A DNA stretch of 33,134 nt from Schwartzia sp. (in: firmicutes) (GTDB lineage: Bacteria > Bacillota > Negativicutes > Selenomonadales > Selenomonadaceae): assembly GCA_017444395.1 (NCBI GenBank), contig JAFSWT010000009.1, forward strand, positions 1 through 33,134. The letters are read 5' to 3'. Shown piece by piece: positions 8,099-16,911 of this stretch. Made by a program: the position numbers and the translations under genes. The notes under the pieces are model-generated. The model worked only from the letters and a program-made list of their open reading frames with translations, was not told the DNA's origin and did not search any database. Numbering within the stretch: the stretch's first letter is position 1; every line of letters begins with the position of its first letter.

Positions 8099-9187
8099 AT
8101 GCTGGACGAGGAATATATGCGGGAGGCGCTGCGACTGGCGAGGAACGCGGCCGGGCGGACTTCGCCGAATCCCCTGGTGGGCGCGGTGATCGTCCGGGAC
8201 GGGCGAATCGTGGCCGAGGGCTGGCACCGGCGGGCCGGGACCCCGCACGCCGAGGTTCTGGCGCTGCAGATGGCCGGCGAGCTGGCAAAGGGAGCGACGC
8301 TCTATGTGACACTGGAGCCCTGCGTCCACCACGGGCGCACCGGGCCCTGCGTTGAGGCCATCATCGGGGCGGGCATCCGCCGGGTGGTGGCGGCGATCGA
8401 GGACCCGAATCCACTGGTGAAGGGCCAGGGGTTCCAAAAGCTCCGGGAGGCCGGCATCGAAGTCACGTCCGGGGTACTGGAAGCGGAGGCCCGGCAGCTC
8501 AACGAGGCCTTCCTAAAATGGATTTCGACGCGGACGCCCTTCGTGACGCTGAAGATGGCGATGACGCTGGATGGAAAGATCGCCACCACCGTCGGGGAGT
8601 CTCAATGGATTACCGGCGAAGCGGCACGACAGCGGGGACATGAGATGCGTGACCTCTCAGACGCGATTCTCGTAGGCATCGAGACGGTACTGGCCGACGA
8701 TCCGAGCCTGACGACACGGCTGCCGGAGGGCGGTCGGAACCCGGTGCGCATCGTGCTGGACAGCCAGGCCCGGATGCCGCTGACCGCCCGAATGCTGGGC
8801 GACGGCGCGGCGCCGGTATTGGTCGCGGTGACCGAGTGGGCGCCGGAGGAGCGGCTGGAAAAGCTGCGGGCGGCGGGCGCGGAAATCGTCTTTTGCGGCG
8901 ACGGCACCCGGGTGGACCTGTCGATTCTGCTGAAACGGCTGGGGGAGCGGGAAATCTGTTCGCTGCTCGTCGAGGGCGGCGGCATCGTGCATTTCTCGTT
9001 CCTGCAGGCAAATCTCGCCGACAAGGTCTGCACGTTCATCGCCCCGCGACTCATCGGCGGCGCCAAGGCCCCGTCGGTGGTGTCGGGGGAGGGCTTCGCC
9101 CATCTGGATGACGGCGTCCGCCTGCGGGATGTCACGTCGGAGTTCGTCGGCGAGGATATCTGCCTGACGGGTTATGTAAGGAAGTGA
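8099..9187 (+). CDS. ribD: Bifunctional deaminase/reductase of riboflavin synthesis
   Basis: 362 residues. It carries out the second and third steps of riboflavin synthesis: deamination of the diaminopyrimidine made from GTP, then NADPH-dependent reduction of the ribose side chain. The deaminase domain (about 1-145) has SPNPLVGAVIV, zinc ligand His50 in HAE and the two cysteines of EPCVHHGRTGPC (C75, C84). The reductase domain (about 148-362) starts FVTLKMAMTLDGKIA and has SQWITGEAAR, VGIETVLADDP and LLVEGGG. The ATG at 8099 lies between the riboswitch terminator and the conserved MREALRLA helix; GGGGGTGGG precedes it. It is the first gene under the FMN riboswitch, and ribE follows within 5 bases. 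Confidence 0.97.
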   Translation: MLDEEYMREALRLARNAAGRTSPNPLVGAVIVRDGRIVAEGWHRRAGTPHAEVLALQMAGELAKGATLYVTLEPCVHHGRTGPCVEAIIGAGIRRVVAAIEDPNPLVKGQGFQKLREAGIEVTSGVLEAEARQLNEAFLKWISTRTPFVTLKMAMTLDGKIATTVGESQWITGEAARQRGHEMRDLSDAILVGIETVLADDPSLTTRLPEGGRNPVRIVLDSQARMPLTARMLGDGAAPVLVAVTEWAPEERLEKLRAAGAEIVFCGDGTRVDLSILLKRLGEREICSLLVEGGGIVHFSFLQANLADKVCTFIAPRLIGGAKAPSVVSGEGFAHLDDGVRLRDVTSEFVGEDICLTGYVRK

Positions 9188-9191
9188 GGGC

Positions 9192-9830
9192 TTGTTTACC
9201 GGGATTGTGGAGGAAATCGGCACCGTGCGGCGGGCCGCGGCGGGACATCTCTCCATCGGAGCGCAGCGCGTTCTGGAAGGGACGCAGGTCGGCGACAGCA
9301 TCGCCGTGAACGGTGTCTGCCTGACAGTGACGACGCTGGACGCCGCCGGCTTCGAGGCCGACGTGATGCCGGAGACGCTGCGCCGGTCGTCGCTGGGGGC
9401 GCTGCGGCCGGGGAGCCGGGTGAACCTGGAACGGGCCCTGACGCTTTCCGCCCGCCTCGGAGGCCATATCGTCAGCGGCCATATCGACGGCACCGGGCGC
9501 GTAGCAGCGCTGCGGGAGGAGAAAAACGCCCGGGTGATGACCATAGAGGCGCCGCCGGCACTGACCCGCTACATCGTCGTCAAGGGCTCGGTGGCGCTGG
9601 ACGGGGTGAGCCTGACAGTGGCGGCAGAGACGCCGGGCGGCTTTAGCGTGTCGCTGATCCCCCATACCCGGGGGGTGACGACGCTGGACGAAAAAAACGC
9701 CGGCGATACCGTCAACATCGAGACGGACATCATCGGCAAATATGTGGAGAAGCTGCTCGGCGCCGCCCCGGCGGAGGAAGCCGGGAGCGGTGGTTTATCG
9801 CGGGCGTTTCTGGCCCGGCACGGCTTTTGA
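9192..9830 (+). CDS. ribE: Riboflavin synthase alpha subunit
   Basis: 212 residues with the two homologous lumazine-binding halves expected of riboflavin synthase: MFTGIVEEIGTV with DSIAVNGVCLTV, then LGGHIVSGHIDGTG with SVALDGVSLTV. It converts two molecules of dimethylribityllumazine into riboflavin plus the pyrimidine precursor. The start codon is TTG at 9192, five bases after a GAGGG that overlaps the ribD stop; no ATG is available before the conserved FTGIVEE. It is tightly linked to ribD and hence to the FMN riboswitch. The next rib gene lies 980 bp downstream, beyond a Uma2 gene. Confidence 0.96.
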   Translation: MFTGIVEEIGTVRRAAAGHLSIGAQRVLEGTQVGDSIAVNGVCLTVTTLDAAGFEADVMPETLRRSSLGALRPGSRVNLERALTLSARLGGHIVSGHIDGTGRVAALREEKNARVMTIEAPPALTRYIVVKGSVALDGVSLTVAAETPGGFSVSLIPHTRGVTTLDEKNAGDTVNIETDIIGKYVEKLLGAAPAEEAGSGGLSRAFLARHGF

Positions 9831-9839
9831 TACGCATGC

Positions 9840-9916
9840 ACTCTCAGTAAAGATTCAAAAAAGATACACTCATACTACTCTTAATAAGGATTTAAAAACC
9901 CTAACTGAGAGTAGTA
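9840..9916 (+). repeat. Overlapping inverted repeats able to form alternative hairpins
   Basis: ACTGAGAGTAGTA at 9904-9916 can pair in two exclusive ways: ACTGAGAGT with ACTCTCAGT at 9840-9848, or AGAGTAGTA with TACTACTCT at 9873-9881. Both are perfect 9-bp matches. The segment is AT-rich against GC-rich neighbours. No T-run follows either hairpin. The rest of the gap to 10116 shows no gene. Confidence 0.6.
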
Positions 9917-10116
9917 AAAAGCGCCACCAAAGCAACACCTTTTTTCCAGCCATGGCATCACCAAAGCGCTACCCCTCCCGGAGTTCCCCCGGCGTGCTCC
10001 TGCAGCCCTTCGGGATTCCCCCCGAAACTTTCCCGGCGTGCTCTTTCGTTGGAAAACGCCGGAAACAATCAACCGTTGACTGCCGCCCCGGGCGGATGAC
10101 GAAAGGAGAATACACC

Positions 10117-10686
10117 ATGAGCAATACCGCCGTTGCATATCACGATGACCTCATCATTACCGAAATCATAGACGGGCAGGAAGTGGCCATGAGTCCGCGC
10201 CCGGCGCTGGAACATAGCCACATCATACTGAATCTTGCCCGCATTTTCTCCATCTACCTTCGGGGAAAACGGTGCAAGGCATTTGTTGAGCCGGAGCTGA
10301 TTCTTGACGAAAAGAATCACTTTGCCCCCGACCTGGCTATAGTGTGCGACAAGTCCAAGATGAAAGCCAATGGCATATACGGAGCGCCTGATCTTGTGGT
10401 TGAAGTCCTTTCCCCGGCCACGATGACGCGGGACAAGGGCATTAAAAAAGCCACTTATGAAGCGGCCGGCGTCAGGGAATATTGGATCGTGAGCCCGCTG
10501 GAAAAGTCCATTGAAGTTTACCACCTGAAGGAAGGACGCTTCCAGCTTGACGGCGTTTATTGTGTCTTTCCTGAATGGGAATGGGAGCGCATGAGCGAGG
10601 ACGAACGGGCCGCCGCCCGGCTGTCCGTGAAAGTGTCCCTGTATGATGATCTGTTGGTTGACGTCCGGGAAGTGTTCGAAGAATAA
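10117..10686 (+). CDS. Uma2-family putative endonuclease
   Basis: 189 residues. The order of motifs fits the Uma2 family (PF05685, PD-(D/E)XK fold): DGQEVAMSPRPALEHSHIILNL, then the acidic core CKAFVEPELILDEKNHFAPDLAIVCD, then DLVVEVLSPATMTRDKGIKKATYEAAGVREYWIVSP. Asp, Glu and Lys in PDLAIV / VVEVLSP / K would form the nuclease site. The biological role of the family is not settled; members are often multicopy. ATG 10117 follows GAAAGGAGA. It sits between ribE and ribBA, on the same strand, with an unusual AT-rich upstream region, which suggests it was inserted into a formerly continuous riboflavin operon. Confidence 0.88.
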   Translation: MSNTAVAYHDDLIITEIIDGQEVAMSPRPALEHSHIILNLARIFSIYLRGKRCKAFVEPELILDEKNHFAPDLAIVCDKSKMKANGIYGAPDLVVEVLSPATMTRDKGIKKATYEAAGVREYWIVSPLEKSIEVYHLKEGRFQLDGVYCVFPEWEWERMSEDERAAARLSVKVSLYDDLLVDVREVFEE

Positions 10687-10810
10687 CCCCCGGAAATGCC
10701 TCTGGCGGCCCCGTGGTTCGATTTTTTCCGGCTGCCTATAGGTTTCTCGGTCGGATTTTGCCGCTGATGATATCGCGTAACCGTTGATATAAAAGGGAGG
10801 AGCTTGATTC

Positions 10811-12010
10811 ATGGGATTTTCCAAAGTAGAAGATGCCATCGAGGATATACGGCAGGGGAAAATGCTGGTGGTGGTGGACGATGAGGACCGGGAAAACGAG
10901 GGCGACCTGATTCTGGCGGCCGACCACGTGACGCCGGAGGCCATCAACTTCATGGCGACCTACGCCAAGGGGCTCATCTGCACCCCCATTGACGGGCGGC
11001 GGCTGGACGAGCTGAATATTCCCCAGATGGTGGCGAATAATACCGATAACCACGAGACGGCCTTCACCGTGTCGGTGGATGCCCGGGAAACGGAGACGGG
11101 GATTTCCGCTTTCGAGCGCTGCCTGACGGTAAAAAAACTCATCGACCCGGCGGCAAAGCCCGGGGACTTCCGGCGGCCGGGTCATATCTTCCCGCTGCGG
11201 ACGGTGCCGGGCGGCGTGTTGCGGCGGGCCGGACACACCGAGACGACGACGGACCTGGCGACGCTGGCGGGGCTGTTCCCGGCCGGGCTCTGCTGCGAAA
11301 TCATGGACGACGACGGCCACATGATGCGGACGCCGAAGCTGCTGGAATTCGCGGACAAGCACGGCCTGAAAATCATCACCGTGCAGGCGCTGATCGAGTA
11401 CCGCAAGCGCACCGAAACCTTCATCCGGCAGATTGCCGACGTGGATTTCCCCAGCAAGTACGGCCATTTCCGCATCAAGGCCTACGAGAGCACGCTGGAC
11501 GGCAAATGCCATCTGGCGGTGGTGAAAGGCGAGATAGCCGGCAAGGAAAACGTGATGGTACGCGTCCACTCCGAGTGCCTGACCGGGGACGCGCTGGGCT
11601 CGCTGCGCTGCGACTGCGGCGACCAGCTGGCGGCGGCGCTGCGGCGCATCGAGGCCGAGGGCGAGGGCGTGGTGCTCTACATGCGGCAGGAGGGGCGCGG
11701 CATCGGCCTGGCCAACAAGATGCGGGCCTACGCCTTGCAGGATGAGGGTAAGGACACCGTCGAGGCCAACGTGCTGCTGGGCTTCGCCCCGGACCTCCGG
11801 GACTACGGCATCGGGGCGCAGATTTTGTCCGACCTCGGACTCACGACCATCCGGCTGCTCACCAACAACCCGGCGAAGCGGGCCGGGCTGGAGGGGCACA
11901 ACCTCCACATCGTCGAGCGGCTGCCGCTGGAAATCCACGCCAACAAGTTCAACCGCCGCTATCTGAGCGTCAAGAAGGTCAAGATGGGGCACCTGTTGGA
12001 AGAAGAATAA
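10811..12010 (+). CDS. ribBA: Bifunctional DHBP synthase / GTP cyclohydrolase II
   Basis: 399 residues. The N-terminal half (about 1-200) is RibB, which makes dihydroxybutanone phosphate from ribulose 5-phosphate. It has [17 protein letters not shown] and [10 protein letters not shown] with [17 protein letters not shown]. The C-terminal half is RibA, which opens GTP in the first committed step. It has [20 protein letters not shown] with three zinc cysteines and [12 protein letters not shown]. The two substrates of lumazine synthase therefore both depend on this gene. ATG 10811 follows AGGGAGGAG. It lies 980 bp past ribE, with no clear terminator seen in between, so it may still be read from the riboswitch transcript or from its own promoter. 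Confidence 0.97.
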   Translation: MGFSKVEDAIEDIRQGKMLVVVDDEDRENEGDLILAADHVTPEAINFMATYAKGLICTPIDGRRLDELNIPQMVANNTDNHETAFTVSVDARETETGISAFERCLTVKKLIDPAAKPGDFRRPGHIFPLRTVPGGVLRRAGHTETTTDLATLAGLFPAGLCCEIMDDDGHMMRTPKLLEFADKHGLKIITVQALIEYRKRTETFIRQIADVDFPSKYGHFRIKAYESTLDGKCHLAVVKGEIAGKENVMVRVHSECLTGDALGSLRCDCGDQLAAALRRIEAEGEGVVLYMRQEGRGIGLANKMRAYALQDEGKDTVEANVLLGFAPDLRDYGIGAQILSDLGLTTIRLLTNNPAKRAGLEGHNLHIVERLPLEIHANKFNRRYLSVKKVKMGHLLEEE

Positions 12011-12057
12011 GCGGGCGGATTGCGACAGATCATTTTCGACAAAGGAGAGAAAACAGC

Positions 12058-12525
12058 ATGGCAAATATCATCGAGGGAAAGATCACGGCGAAGGGCTTGA
12101 AGTTCGGCATCGTCGCCGCCCGGTTCAACGAGTTCATCACCGGCAAGCTGCTGGCCGGAGCGCTGGATATGCTGACGCGCCACGAGGCGGCGGAGGGAGA
12201 TATCGACGTGGCCTGGGTGCCGGGGGCTTTCGAGATCCCGCTGGTAGCGAAAAAAATGGCCGAGAGCGGCAAATACGACGCCGTTCTCTGCCTGGGGGCG
12301 GTCATCCGCGGGGCCACCTCCCACTATGATTACGTTTGCAGCGAGGTCTCCAAAGGCGTGGCCCAAGTGGGGCTCTCCAGCGGCGTGCCCACGATTTTCG
12401 GGGTGCTGACGACGGAGAACATCGAGCAGGCGGTGGAGCGGGCCGGCCCGAAGGCCGGCAACAAGGGGTCCGACGCCGCCATGGCGGCCATGGAAATGGC
12501 GAATCTCCTGCGGGCCATGAAATAA
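12058..12525 (+). CDS. ribH: 6,7-dimethyl-8-ribityllumazine synthase
   Basis: 155 residues, normal length. It condenses dihydroxybutanone phosphate with the ribityl-aminopyrimidine to give the lumazine used by RibE, and in most bacteria assembles as a 60-subunit shell or a pentamer. Seen: [53 protein letters not shown] with the catalytic His region, and [29 protein letters not shown] precedes the ATG. It follows ribBA by 47 bases, completing the riboflavin set in this window. Confidence 0.97.
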   Translation: MANIIEGKITAKGLKFGIVAARFNEFITGKLLAGALDMLTRHEAAEGDIDVAWVPGAFEIPLVAKKMAESGKYDAVLCLGAVIRGATSHYDYVCSEVSKGVAQVGLSSGVPTIFGVLTTENIEQAVERAGPKAGNKGSDAAMAAMEMANLLRAMK

Positions 12526-12539
12526 GGAGGAGCAGCGGC

Positions 12540-13100
12540 ATGAAAATCGGCATCATCAGTGACACCCACGGCAGCGAAGACTGCTGGAAGATGGCCTTTG
12601 ACAGCTTTTTCCACGACGCGGACCTGATTCTCCACGCCGGCGACGTGCTCTACCACGGGCCCCGCAATCCCCTGCAGGCGGACTACGGGCCGGCGCGGCT
12701 GGCCGAGCGCCTCAACGCCTGCCCGGTTTCCATCGTGGCGGCCCGGGGCAACTGCGACTCCGAGGTGGACGCCTCGGTGCTGGACATGGTGCTGGCATCG
12801 CCTTACGCCTTCGTCGCCGAGGGCGGCCATCGCATCGTCGTCACCCACGGCCATTTCACGGAAGACGATGAGGAAAAGGACGCGCTGGCGGCGCGGCTCC
12901 AGGCAGACATCTTCATCAGCGGCCACACCCATATCGGCGGCCTCGTAAAGCGCGGCCAAACCGTCTTCGTGAACCCGGGCTCGCCGTCGCTCTCCAAGCG
13001 CCCCGACGGGCGGCAGACCATTGCCTTGCTGGACGGCGCGACGCTCTCACTCCACGATCTCTATACCGGCGAGGTCCTGGAAACGATGACGCTGGGCTAA
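12540..13100 (+). CDS. yfcE: YfcE/MJ0936-type metallophosphodiesterase
   Basis: 186 residues, about the length of E. coli YfcE. All calcineurin-like metal motifs are present: GIISDTHG near the N-terminus, HAGDVLYHG, ARGNCDSE, VVTHGHF and SGHTHIGGL, ending in NPGSPSLSKRP. These enzymes hydrolyse phosphodiester bonds using Mn or similar metals; the natural substrate is not known. It begins 14 bases after ribH with GGAGGAG in between, so it is co-transcribed with the riboflavin genes. A riboflavin-related role is possible but not shown. Confidence 0.93.
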   Translation: MKIGIISDTHGSEDCWKMAFDSFFHDADLILHAGDVLYHGPRNPLQADYGPARLAERLNACPVSIVAARGNCDSEVDASVLDMVLASPYAFVAEGGHRIVVTHGHFTEDDEEKDALAARLQADIFISGHTHIGGLVKRGQTVFVNPGSPSLSKRPDGRQTIALLDGATLSLHDLYTGEVLETMTLG

Positions 13101-13114
13101 AGGGAGGACAACCG

Positions 13115-14011
13115 ATGGATCATCTGGTAAAAGCCACCGCCGGAGACGTGCGGATTTTCGCCGCCGTCACCACGGAGCTGGTACAGGAGGCGGCCCGGCG
13201 TCACGGCTGCGGGGCCCTGGCTACGGCGGCGCTGGGGCGCACCATGACCGGGGCGCTGCTTTTGGCGGCGAACCTCAAGGAAAAGGAATGTATTACCGTC
13301 AAGTTCCGGGGCGACGGTCCGCTGGGGCCCATCGTCGCCGACGCCTCCGCCGACGGGGCGGCCCGGGGCTATGTGGCGAACCCGGCAGTGGAACTGCCGC
13401 TGACGGCGGGCAAACTGTCGGTGGGACAGGGCGTGGGCCGGGGCCTTCTCTCGGTAACCCGCTTCACCACCGGAACGAAGGAGCCCTTCACCGGGACCTG
13501 TGAAATCTTCTCCGGCGAGATTGCCGAGGACATCACGCAATACCTCTACCAGTCGGAGCAGACGCCCTCCAGCGTCGGCCTCGGCGTTCTCGTCGGCAAG
13601 GACGGCGCCACCGAGGCCGCCGGTGGTTTCCTGCTGCAACCGCTGCCCGGGGCGGTGGAGGAAACGCTGGACCGCCTTGAAGCGAACCTCAAAAAGGCGC
13701 GCCCCGTCACCGCCATGATTGCGGGGGGCCTCGACGCCAGGGGCATGATTGCCGAACTGCTGGACGGCTTCGACATCGAGTACCTGGCGACGACGGATCT
13801 CTCTTTTCAATGCCAGTGCTCCAAGCGGCGCACCGAGGACATCCTGATGACGCTGCGCCACGACGATTTGGCCCAGCTGGTGGAAGACGGCCAGGCCGAA
13901 GTCTGCTGCCAGTTCTGCGGCGAGAAATACCAGTTCGACAAAGAGGAGCTGACGGCGCTGCTCCACGTCGCCGACAAACTCCGGAGCCGCCAGAACGCGG
14001 CCGGCGCATAG
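13115..14011 (+). CDS. hslO: Hsp33 redox-regulated chaperone
   Basis: 298 residues, normal length. Hsp33 holds unfolded proteins when oxidative stress removes zinc from its C-terminal cysteines. The switch is intact: C233-x-C235 (FQCQCSKRR) and C265-x-x-C268 (CCQFCGEKY), with one extra cysteine, C264, beside the second pair. The N-terminal domain has ALGRTMTGALLLAANLKE and IKFRGDGPLGP-like motifs (here VKFRGDGPLGPIVADA). It begins 14 bases after the phosphodiesterase gene with GGGAGGA before the ATG, and is the last gene of the plus-strand rib unit before a bidirectional terminator. Confidence 0.97.
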   Translation: MDHLVKATAGDVRIFAAVTTELVQEAARRHGCGALATAALGRTMTGALLLAANLKEKECITVKFRGDGPLGPIVADASADGAARGYVANPAVELPLTAGKLSVGQGVGRGLLSVTRFTTGTKEPFTGTCEIFSGEIAEDITQYLYQSEQTPSSVGLGVLVGKDGATEAAGGFLLQPLPGAVEETLDRLEANLKKARPVTAMIAGGLDARGMIAELLDGFDIEYLATTDLSFQCQCSKRRTEDILMTLRHDDLAQLVEDGQAEVCCQFCGEKYQFDKEELTALLHVADKLRSRQNAAGA

Positions 14012-14024
14012 CCGAAAAAGAGCA

Positions 14025-14064
14025 AAAAAGGGCCTGTCCCCCGATGAGAGGACAGGCCCTTTTT
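14025..14064. terminator. Bidirectional terminator between hslO and rpmB
   Basis: Perfect 15-bp stem AAAAAGGGCCTGTCC (14025-14039) with GGACAGGCCCTTTTT (14050-14064). A-run and T-run on both sides make it work on either strand for the convergent genes. Confidence 0.93.
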
Positions 14065-14088
14065 GCGTGCAAATAAAAGTACAGCGTA

Positions 14089-14280
14089 TCAGATCGCGCG
14101 CTGGACTTTCCCGGAACGCAGGCAGCGGGTGCAGACGTTGACACGCTTCACCTCGCCGTTGACCACGGCGCGGACACGCTGGATATTGGGCTTCCAGGTG
14201 CGCTTCGTCTTCAGATGGGAATGGCTGACATTCATACCGCTGCGCTCGCTTTTATTGCAGATCTCGCAAACACTGGCCAC
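14089..14280 (-). CDS. rpmB: 50S ribosomal protein L28 (zinc-binding form)
   Basis: 63 residues: ASVCEICNKSERSGMNVSHSHLKTKRTWKPNIQRVRAVVNGEV... and CTRCLRSGKVQ. The two CxxC pairs show the zinc-containing form of L28, not the cysteine-free form used under zinc starvation. The start is GTG 14280, with AAGGAGGT about 8 bases upstream; the frame stays open to 14364 without another good site. It stands alone with its own promoter and shares a terminator with hslO. Confidence 0.97.
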   Translation of the reverse strand: MASVCEICNKSERSGMNVSHSHLKTKRTWKPNIQRVRAVVNGEVKRVNVCTRCLRSGKVQRAI

Positions 14281-14334
14281 ACGGAACACCTCCTTAAAGA
14301 CAACGATCTCGTTCGCATAGAATAAACGCATATC

Positions 14335-14364
14335 ATTATAACACTCCCCCCGGCGGATTGGCAA
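14335..14364 (-). promoter_or_regulatory. Promoter of rpmB
   Basis: On the minus strand: TTGCCA (14359-14364), 18-base spacer and TATAAT (14335-14340), with a TG one base before it (extended -10). Confidence 0.82.
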
Positions 14365-14412
14365 GGGGCTTTCCGGAGAAAATTTACTCCCCGGCAGACA
14401 GCCCCGCCGGCA

Positions 14413-15834
14413 TCACATCCGGACGGCTTTCATCTGCCGCTTCTTCTCGTACATCGCCGCGTCGGCGCGCTTGAAGACAGACTCGACGCTGCTGTCCAGC
14501 ATCCGGTCAAAGAGGGAATAGCCGATGGCGGCGGAAATCTTCTCCCAGTATTCCAGCGTCTCGTCCCGGGCCATCTTCGCCTCCTGTTCGTAGTATTCGG
14601 CAATCAGGGCGTCCACGTTTTCGTAATCCGAGCCCTTCAGGATGATGGCGAACTCGTCGCCGCCGATGCGGAACACCGGCGAATGGGCGAAGACATGGCA
14701 GATGATATAGCAGAGCTTCCTGATGGCGACATTGCCCTTGTCGTGGCCGAAGGTATCATTGATGCGCTTGAGGAAATTCAGGTCAACGATGGCGAGGCCG
14801 AACCGATCCTGGCCGCTCTCCATCTCCCAGGTGAGTTTCTTGAGCTCCTCGTCATAGGCCATCTTGTTGCGGATGCCGGTCAGCGCGTCCTTGTTGGCCA
14901 GCTGGTTCATCCGCACGACTTCGTTCTGCGCCGATTCCAGCGCGCTTTCCGTCTCCAGGATTTCGGACACATAGGTCCGGATGTCGTCCGCCATCTTCAC
15001 GACGTTATGGCACAGCGCCTCGATCTCGTTGCCGGAATGGATCTCCGGCGCCCGGATTGCGAGCTGGCTGATATCCCGCTGCCCGTGGCTCTTTTCGGCG
15101 AACTCGGACATCCCGCGTCCCAGGGCAGCGATGGGCTCTATGACATGGGAATTGACCCACAGGACGAACAGCAGCGTGAACAGGACGCCCAACCCCACGA
15201 TGACCGCCATGTTGATGATGGTCTGCCGTCGCAGGTCGTCATGGATTTTCGTACTGGACACATCGACGCAGAGCTCGGCGAAAAACTCGCCACGGGAATC
15301 CACCAGCGGCAGGACGCCGGTGTACGCCCAGCCGAACCGGTCCAAATCGTCCTCGAAATACGTGATCTCGCCCTTGTTGTTCATGGCGTTGTAGTACAGG
15401 GCGGCAATCTCGGCGGTGTAATCCGTCCCCGTCAGGCCGCCGAGCTGCACCTCCATATCGGGCTGATACTTCTTCTCGTAGGACGACATCCCGGCGATGA
15501 CATTCCTGATGTTGTCACGGTCCGACGTATTCACGGGAATGATGACGTACACATAGTTGATCTCATAGTGGTCCTTGATGTTATCGAGAAATGCCTGCGT
15601 CTGGCGGAACCGCTCCGACTTCTGGCCGGTCGCCAGGCATTTCTTCAGATCCTCAATGTCCAGGTTCGAGGCGACGAAATGCAACAGATCCCGCACATAC
15701 GCCTGATGCCTTTCGAACAGTGAATTCCGGTAGTTCATGTACACCGAGACATTCAGCACCAGGCACAACGAGAGGACGAACAGGAAACATCCCGCTATGA
15801 TGCTGTATTTAAGCGGTCTGCGTATCTCATTCAT
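14413..15834 (-). CDS. Membrane-bound diguanylate cyclase (GGDEF)
   Basis: 473 residues. Membrane span 1 is about 10-32 and span 2 about 206-228, enclosing a roughly 170-residue periplasmic sensor region that may be Cache-like. A HAMP-like linker follows (about 229-290, starting VIEPIAALG), then a short coiled-coil and a GGDEF domain (310-473). The signature is complete: IRNKMAYDEEL, metal ligand D351, NDTFGHDKGN and RIGGDEF (active site 391-395). It should make cyclic di-GMP from two GTP. The product-inhibition RxxD site expected just before RIGGDEF is absent (residues read VFAHSPVF), so feedback control is probably lost. ATG 15834 follows TTAGGAGG. The signal sensed is unknown. Confidence 0.95.
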   Translation of the reverse strand: MNEIRRPLKYSIIAGCFLFVLSLCLVLNVSVYMNYRNSLFERHQAYVRDLLHFVASNLDIEDLKKCLATGQKSERFRQTQAFLDNIKDHYEINYVYVIIPVNTSDRDNIRNVIAGMSSYEKKYQPDMEVQLGGLTGTDYTAEIAALYYNAMNNKGEITYFEDDLDRFGWAYTGVLPLVDSRGEFFAELCVDVSSTKIHDDLRRQTIINMAVIVGLGVLFTLLFVLWVNSHVIEPIAALGRGMSEFAEKSHGQRDISQLAIRAPEIHSGNEIEALCHNVVKMADDIRTYVSEILETESALESAQNEVVRMNQLANKDALTGIRNKMAYDEELKKLTWEMESGQDRFGLAIVDLNFLKRINDTFGHDKGNVAIRKLCYIICHVFAHSPVFRIGGDEFAIILKGSDYENVDALIAEYYEQEAKMARDETLEYWEKISAAIGYSLFDRMLDSSVESVFKRADAAMYEKKRQMKAVRM

Positions 15835-16040
15835 GGAGCGTGCCTCCTAACTCTGCCGGGAGAAGCGGAACCCAATGTACTGCTATTGTCGCCACACGGG
15901 AACGCGGCCAGACTATCCCCGGCTGGCATGGGACGTGACTTTGGCCGGGCCCTTCCCGTCGCCGCGCCCTTTTTCTGCCCGCGACAGCAGGAAGAGGCCC
16001 CGGCCCCGCGCCCCTGCGCCGGGCCGAAGCCTCCGTTCAC

Positions 16041-16072
16041 GGTGCCCGGACAGAGCCGGGCACCCTTTCTTA
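16041..16072. terminator. Hairpin downstream of the exported-protein pair
   Basis: Perfect 9-bp stem GGTGCCCGG with CCGGGCACC (16041-16064). It lies just past the minus-strand stop at 16070. The T-rich side (CTTTCTTATTT) is in the plus direction, so its use by the minus transcript is uncertain. The rest of 15835-16040 shows no credible gene. Confidence 0.5.
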
Positions 16073-16885
16073 TTTCCTGAACACGATGGACTCGCCGGCG
16101 TTTTCTTTCTTGTCCTGCCAGGTCAGCACGCCCTCGCGCATGGCAAAGGTGCCGTGGCCGTCCAGATAAACCTCGGTCAGCGTCTCGGCGCCGTCTTCAG
16201 AAAACTCGTAATTCTCTCGAATCCCGCCGCCGCTGCAAACCAGGAGCGCCGATTCCTCGTCATAGGTGCAGCGGTAGTCCCAGCGGGCACCAGTGGCGGC
16301 GCTACCCGCCCAGGAGATGCTCACATGATAGCGACCGTCCTCTTTTTCAATCACGACAGTGTACCGGCCGCAGCCCCAGACACCGAGATAGTCAGCAGCT
16401 TTCACGCCCTCCCGGGTCTGCCGGAAATCATGGCCCTGCCCCCGCACGAAGTGCATGGCGCCGTCCTGTCCCGACCAGAGATCGTTTATCTCGCCTGCCT
16501 CCGGTTTGGCGAAAGCTGCCCACATCGTGCCGTCTTTCTCCAGGAATCCGTACCAGGGCGACCGGGAGCCGTCGGGGTGCTCCTCGTACATCACCTTCAC
16601 CGTGCCATAGGCGGCGCCGCCCTCCCGGTAGGTGAGCTTGTAAGTACCGTCGGCGTGGATGGTCAGCGACCGGGAATCAATCGCGCCGGCTTCGTACCAC
16701 TGGCCAACGATGTCCTGAATGCCCGCCTCCTGCTCTGCGGCGGCGCTGGCCACGGCAAACGCGGGCGCGCCCGTCCCGGTAAAACCGCCGCCCAGCAGGC
16801 AGGCCGCCACCGTCAGCGCCAGAGCGCCTTTTTTGCCAACATAGGAAAGGGACCGCCACCCTTCCTGTTTTCCTGTATGTTTCAT
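16070..16885 (-). CDS. Exported protein with two lipocalin-like repeats
   Basis: 271 residues. The N-terminus (MKHTGKQEGWRSLSYVGKKG, then a hydrophobic run ALALTVAACLLGGGFTGTG and APAFAVASA) is a signal peptide, probably cut after an Ala-x-Ala. The mature part has two similar segments, each opening with a G-x-W motif: IVGQWYEAGAIDSRSLTIHADGTYKLTY and YLGVWGCGRYTVVIEKEDGRYHVSI. Each is followed by beta-strand-rich sequence, as in small lipocalin-like or META-type beta-barrels. I do not recognise the family. ATG 16885 follows AAGGAGGAAG. It begins 26 bases after the smaller exported protein gene at 16912, so the two form an operon and probably act together in the envelope. Confidence 0.72.
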   Translation of the reverse strand: MKHTGKQEGWRSLSYVGKKGALALTVAACLLGGGFTGTGAPAFAVASAAAEQEAGIQDIVGQWYEAGAIDSRSLTIHADGTYKLTYREGGAAYGTVKVMYEEHPDGSRSPWYGFLEKDGTMWAAFAKPEAGEINDLWSGQDGAMHFVRGQGHDFRQTREGVKAADYLGVWGCGRYTVVIEKEDGRYHVSISWAGSAATGARWDYRCTYDEESALLVCSGGGIRENYEFSEDGAETLTEVYLDGHGTFAMREGVLTWQDKKENAGESIVFRK

Positions 16886-16911
16886 CCGGTTTCTTCCTCC
16901 TTCATCCTGTA

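Noticed and set aside
7175-8437. 420-codon minus-strand frame opposite lepB, the FMN riboswitch and ribD
   Set aside because: It runs through three well-supported plus-strand features and has no recognisable protein content.
15831-16080. Possible small genes in the GC-rich gap after the GGDEF gene
   Set aside because: Frames are compositionally biased, overlap each other and have no ribosome binding site.
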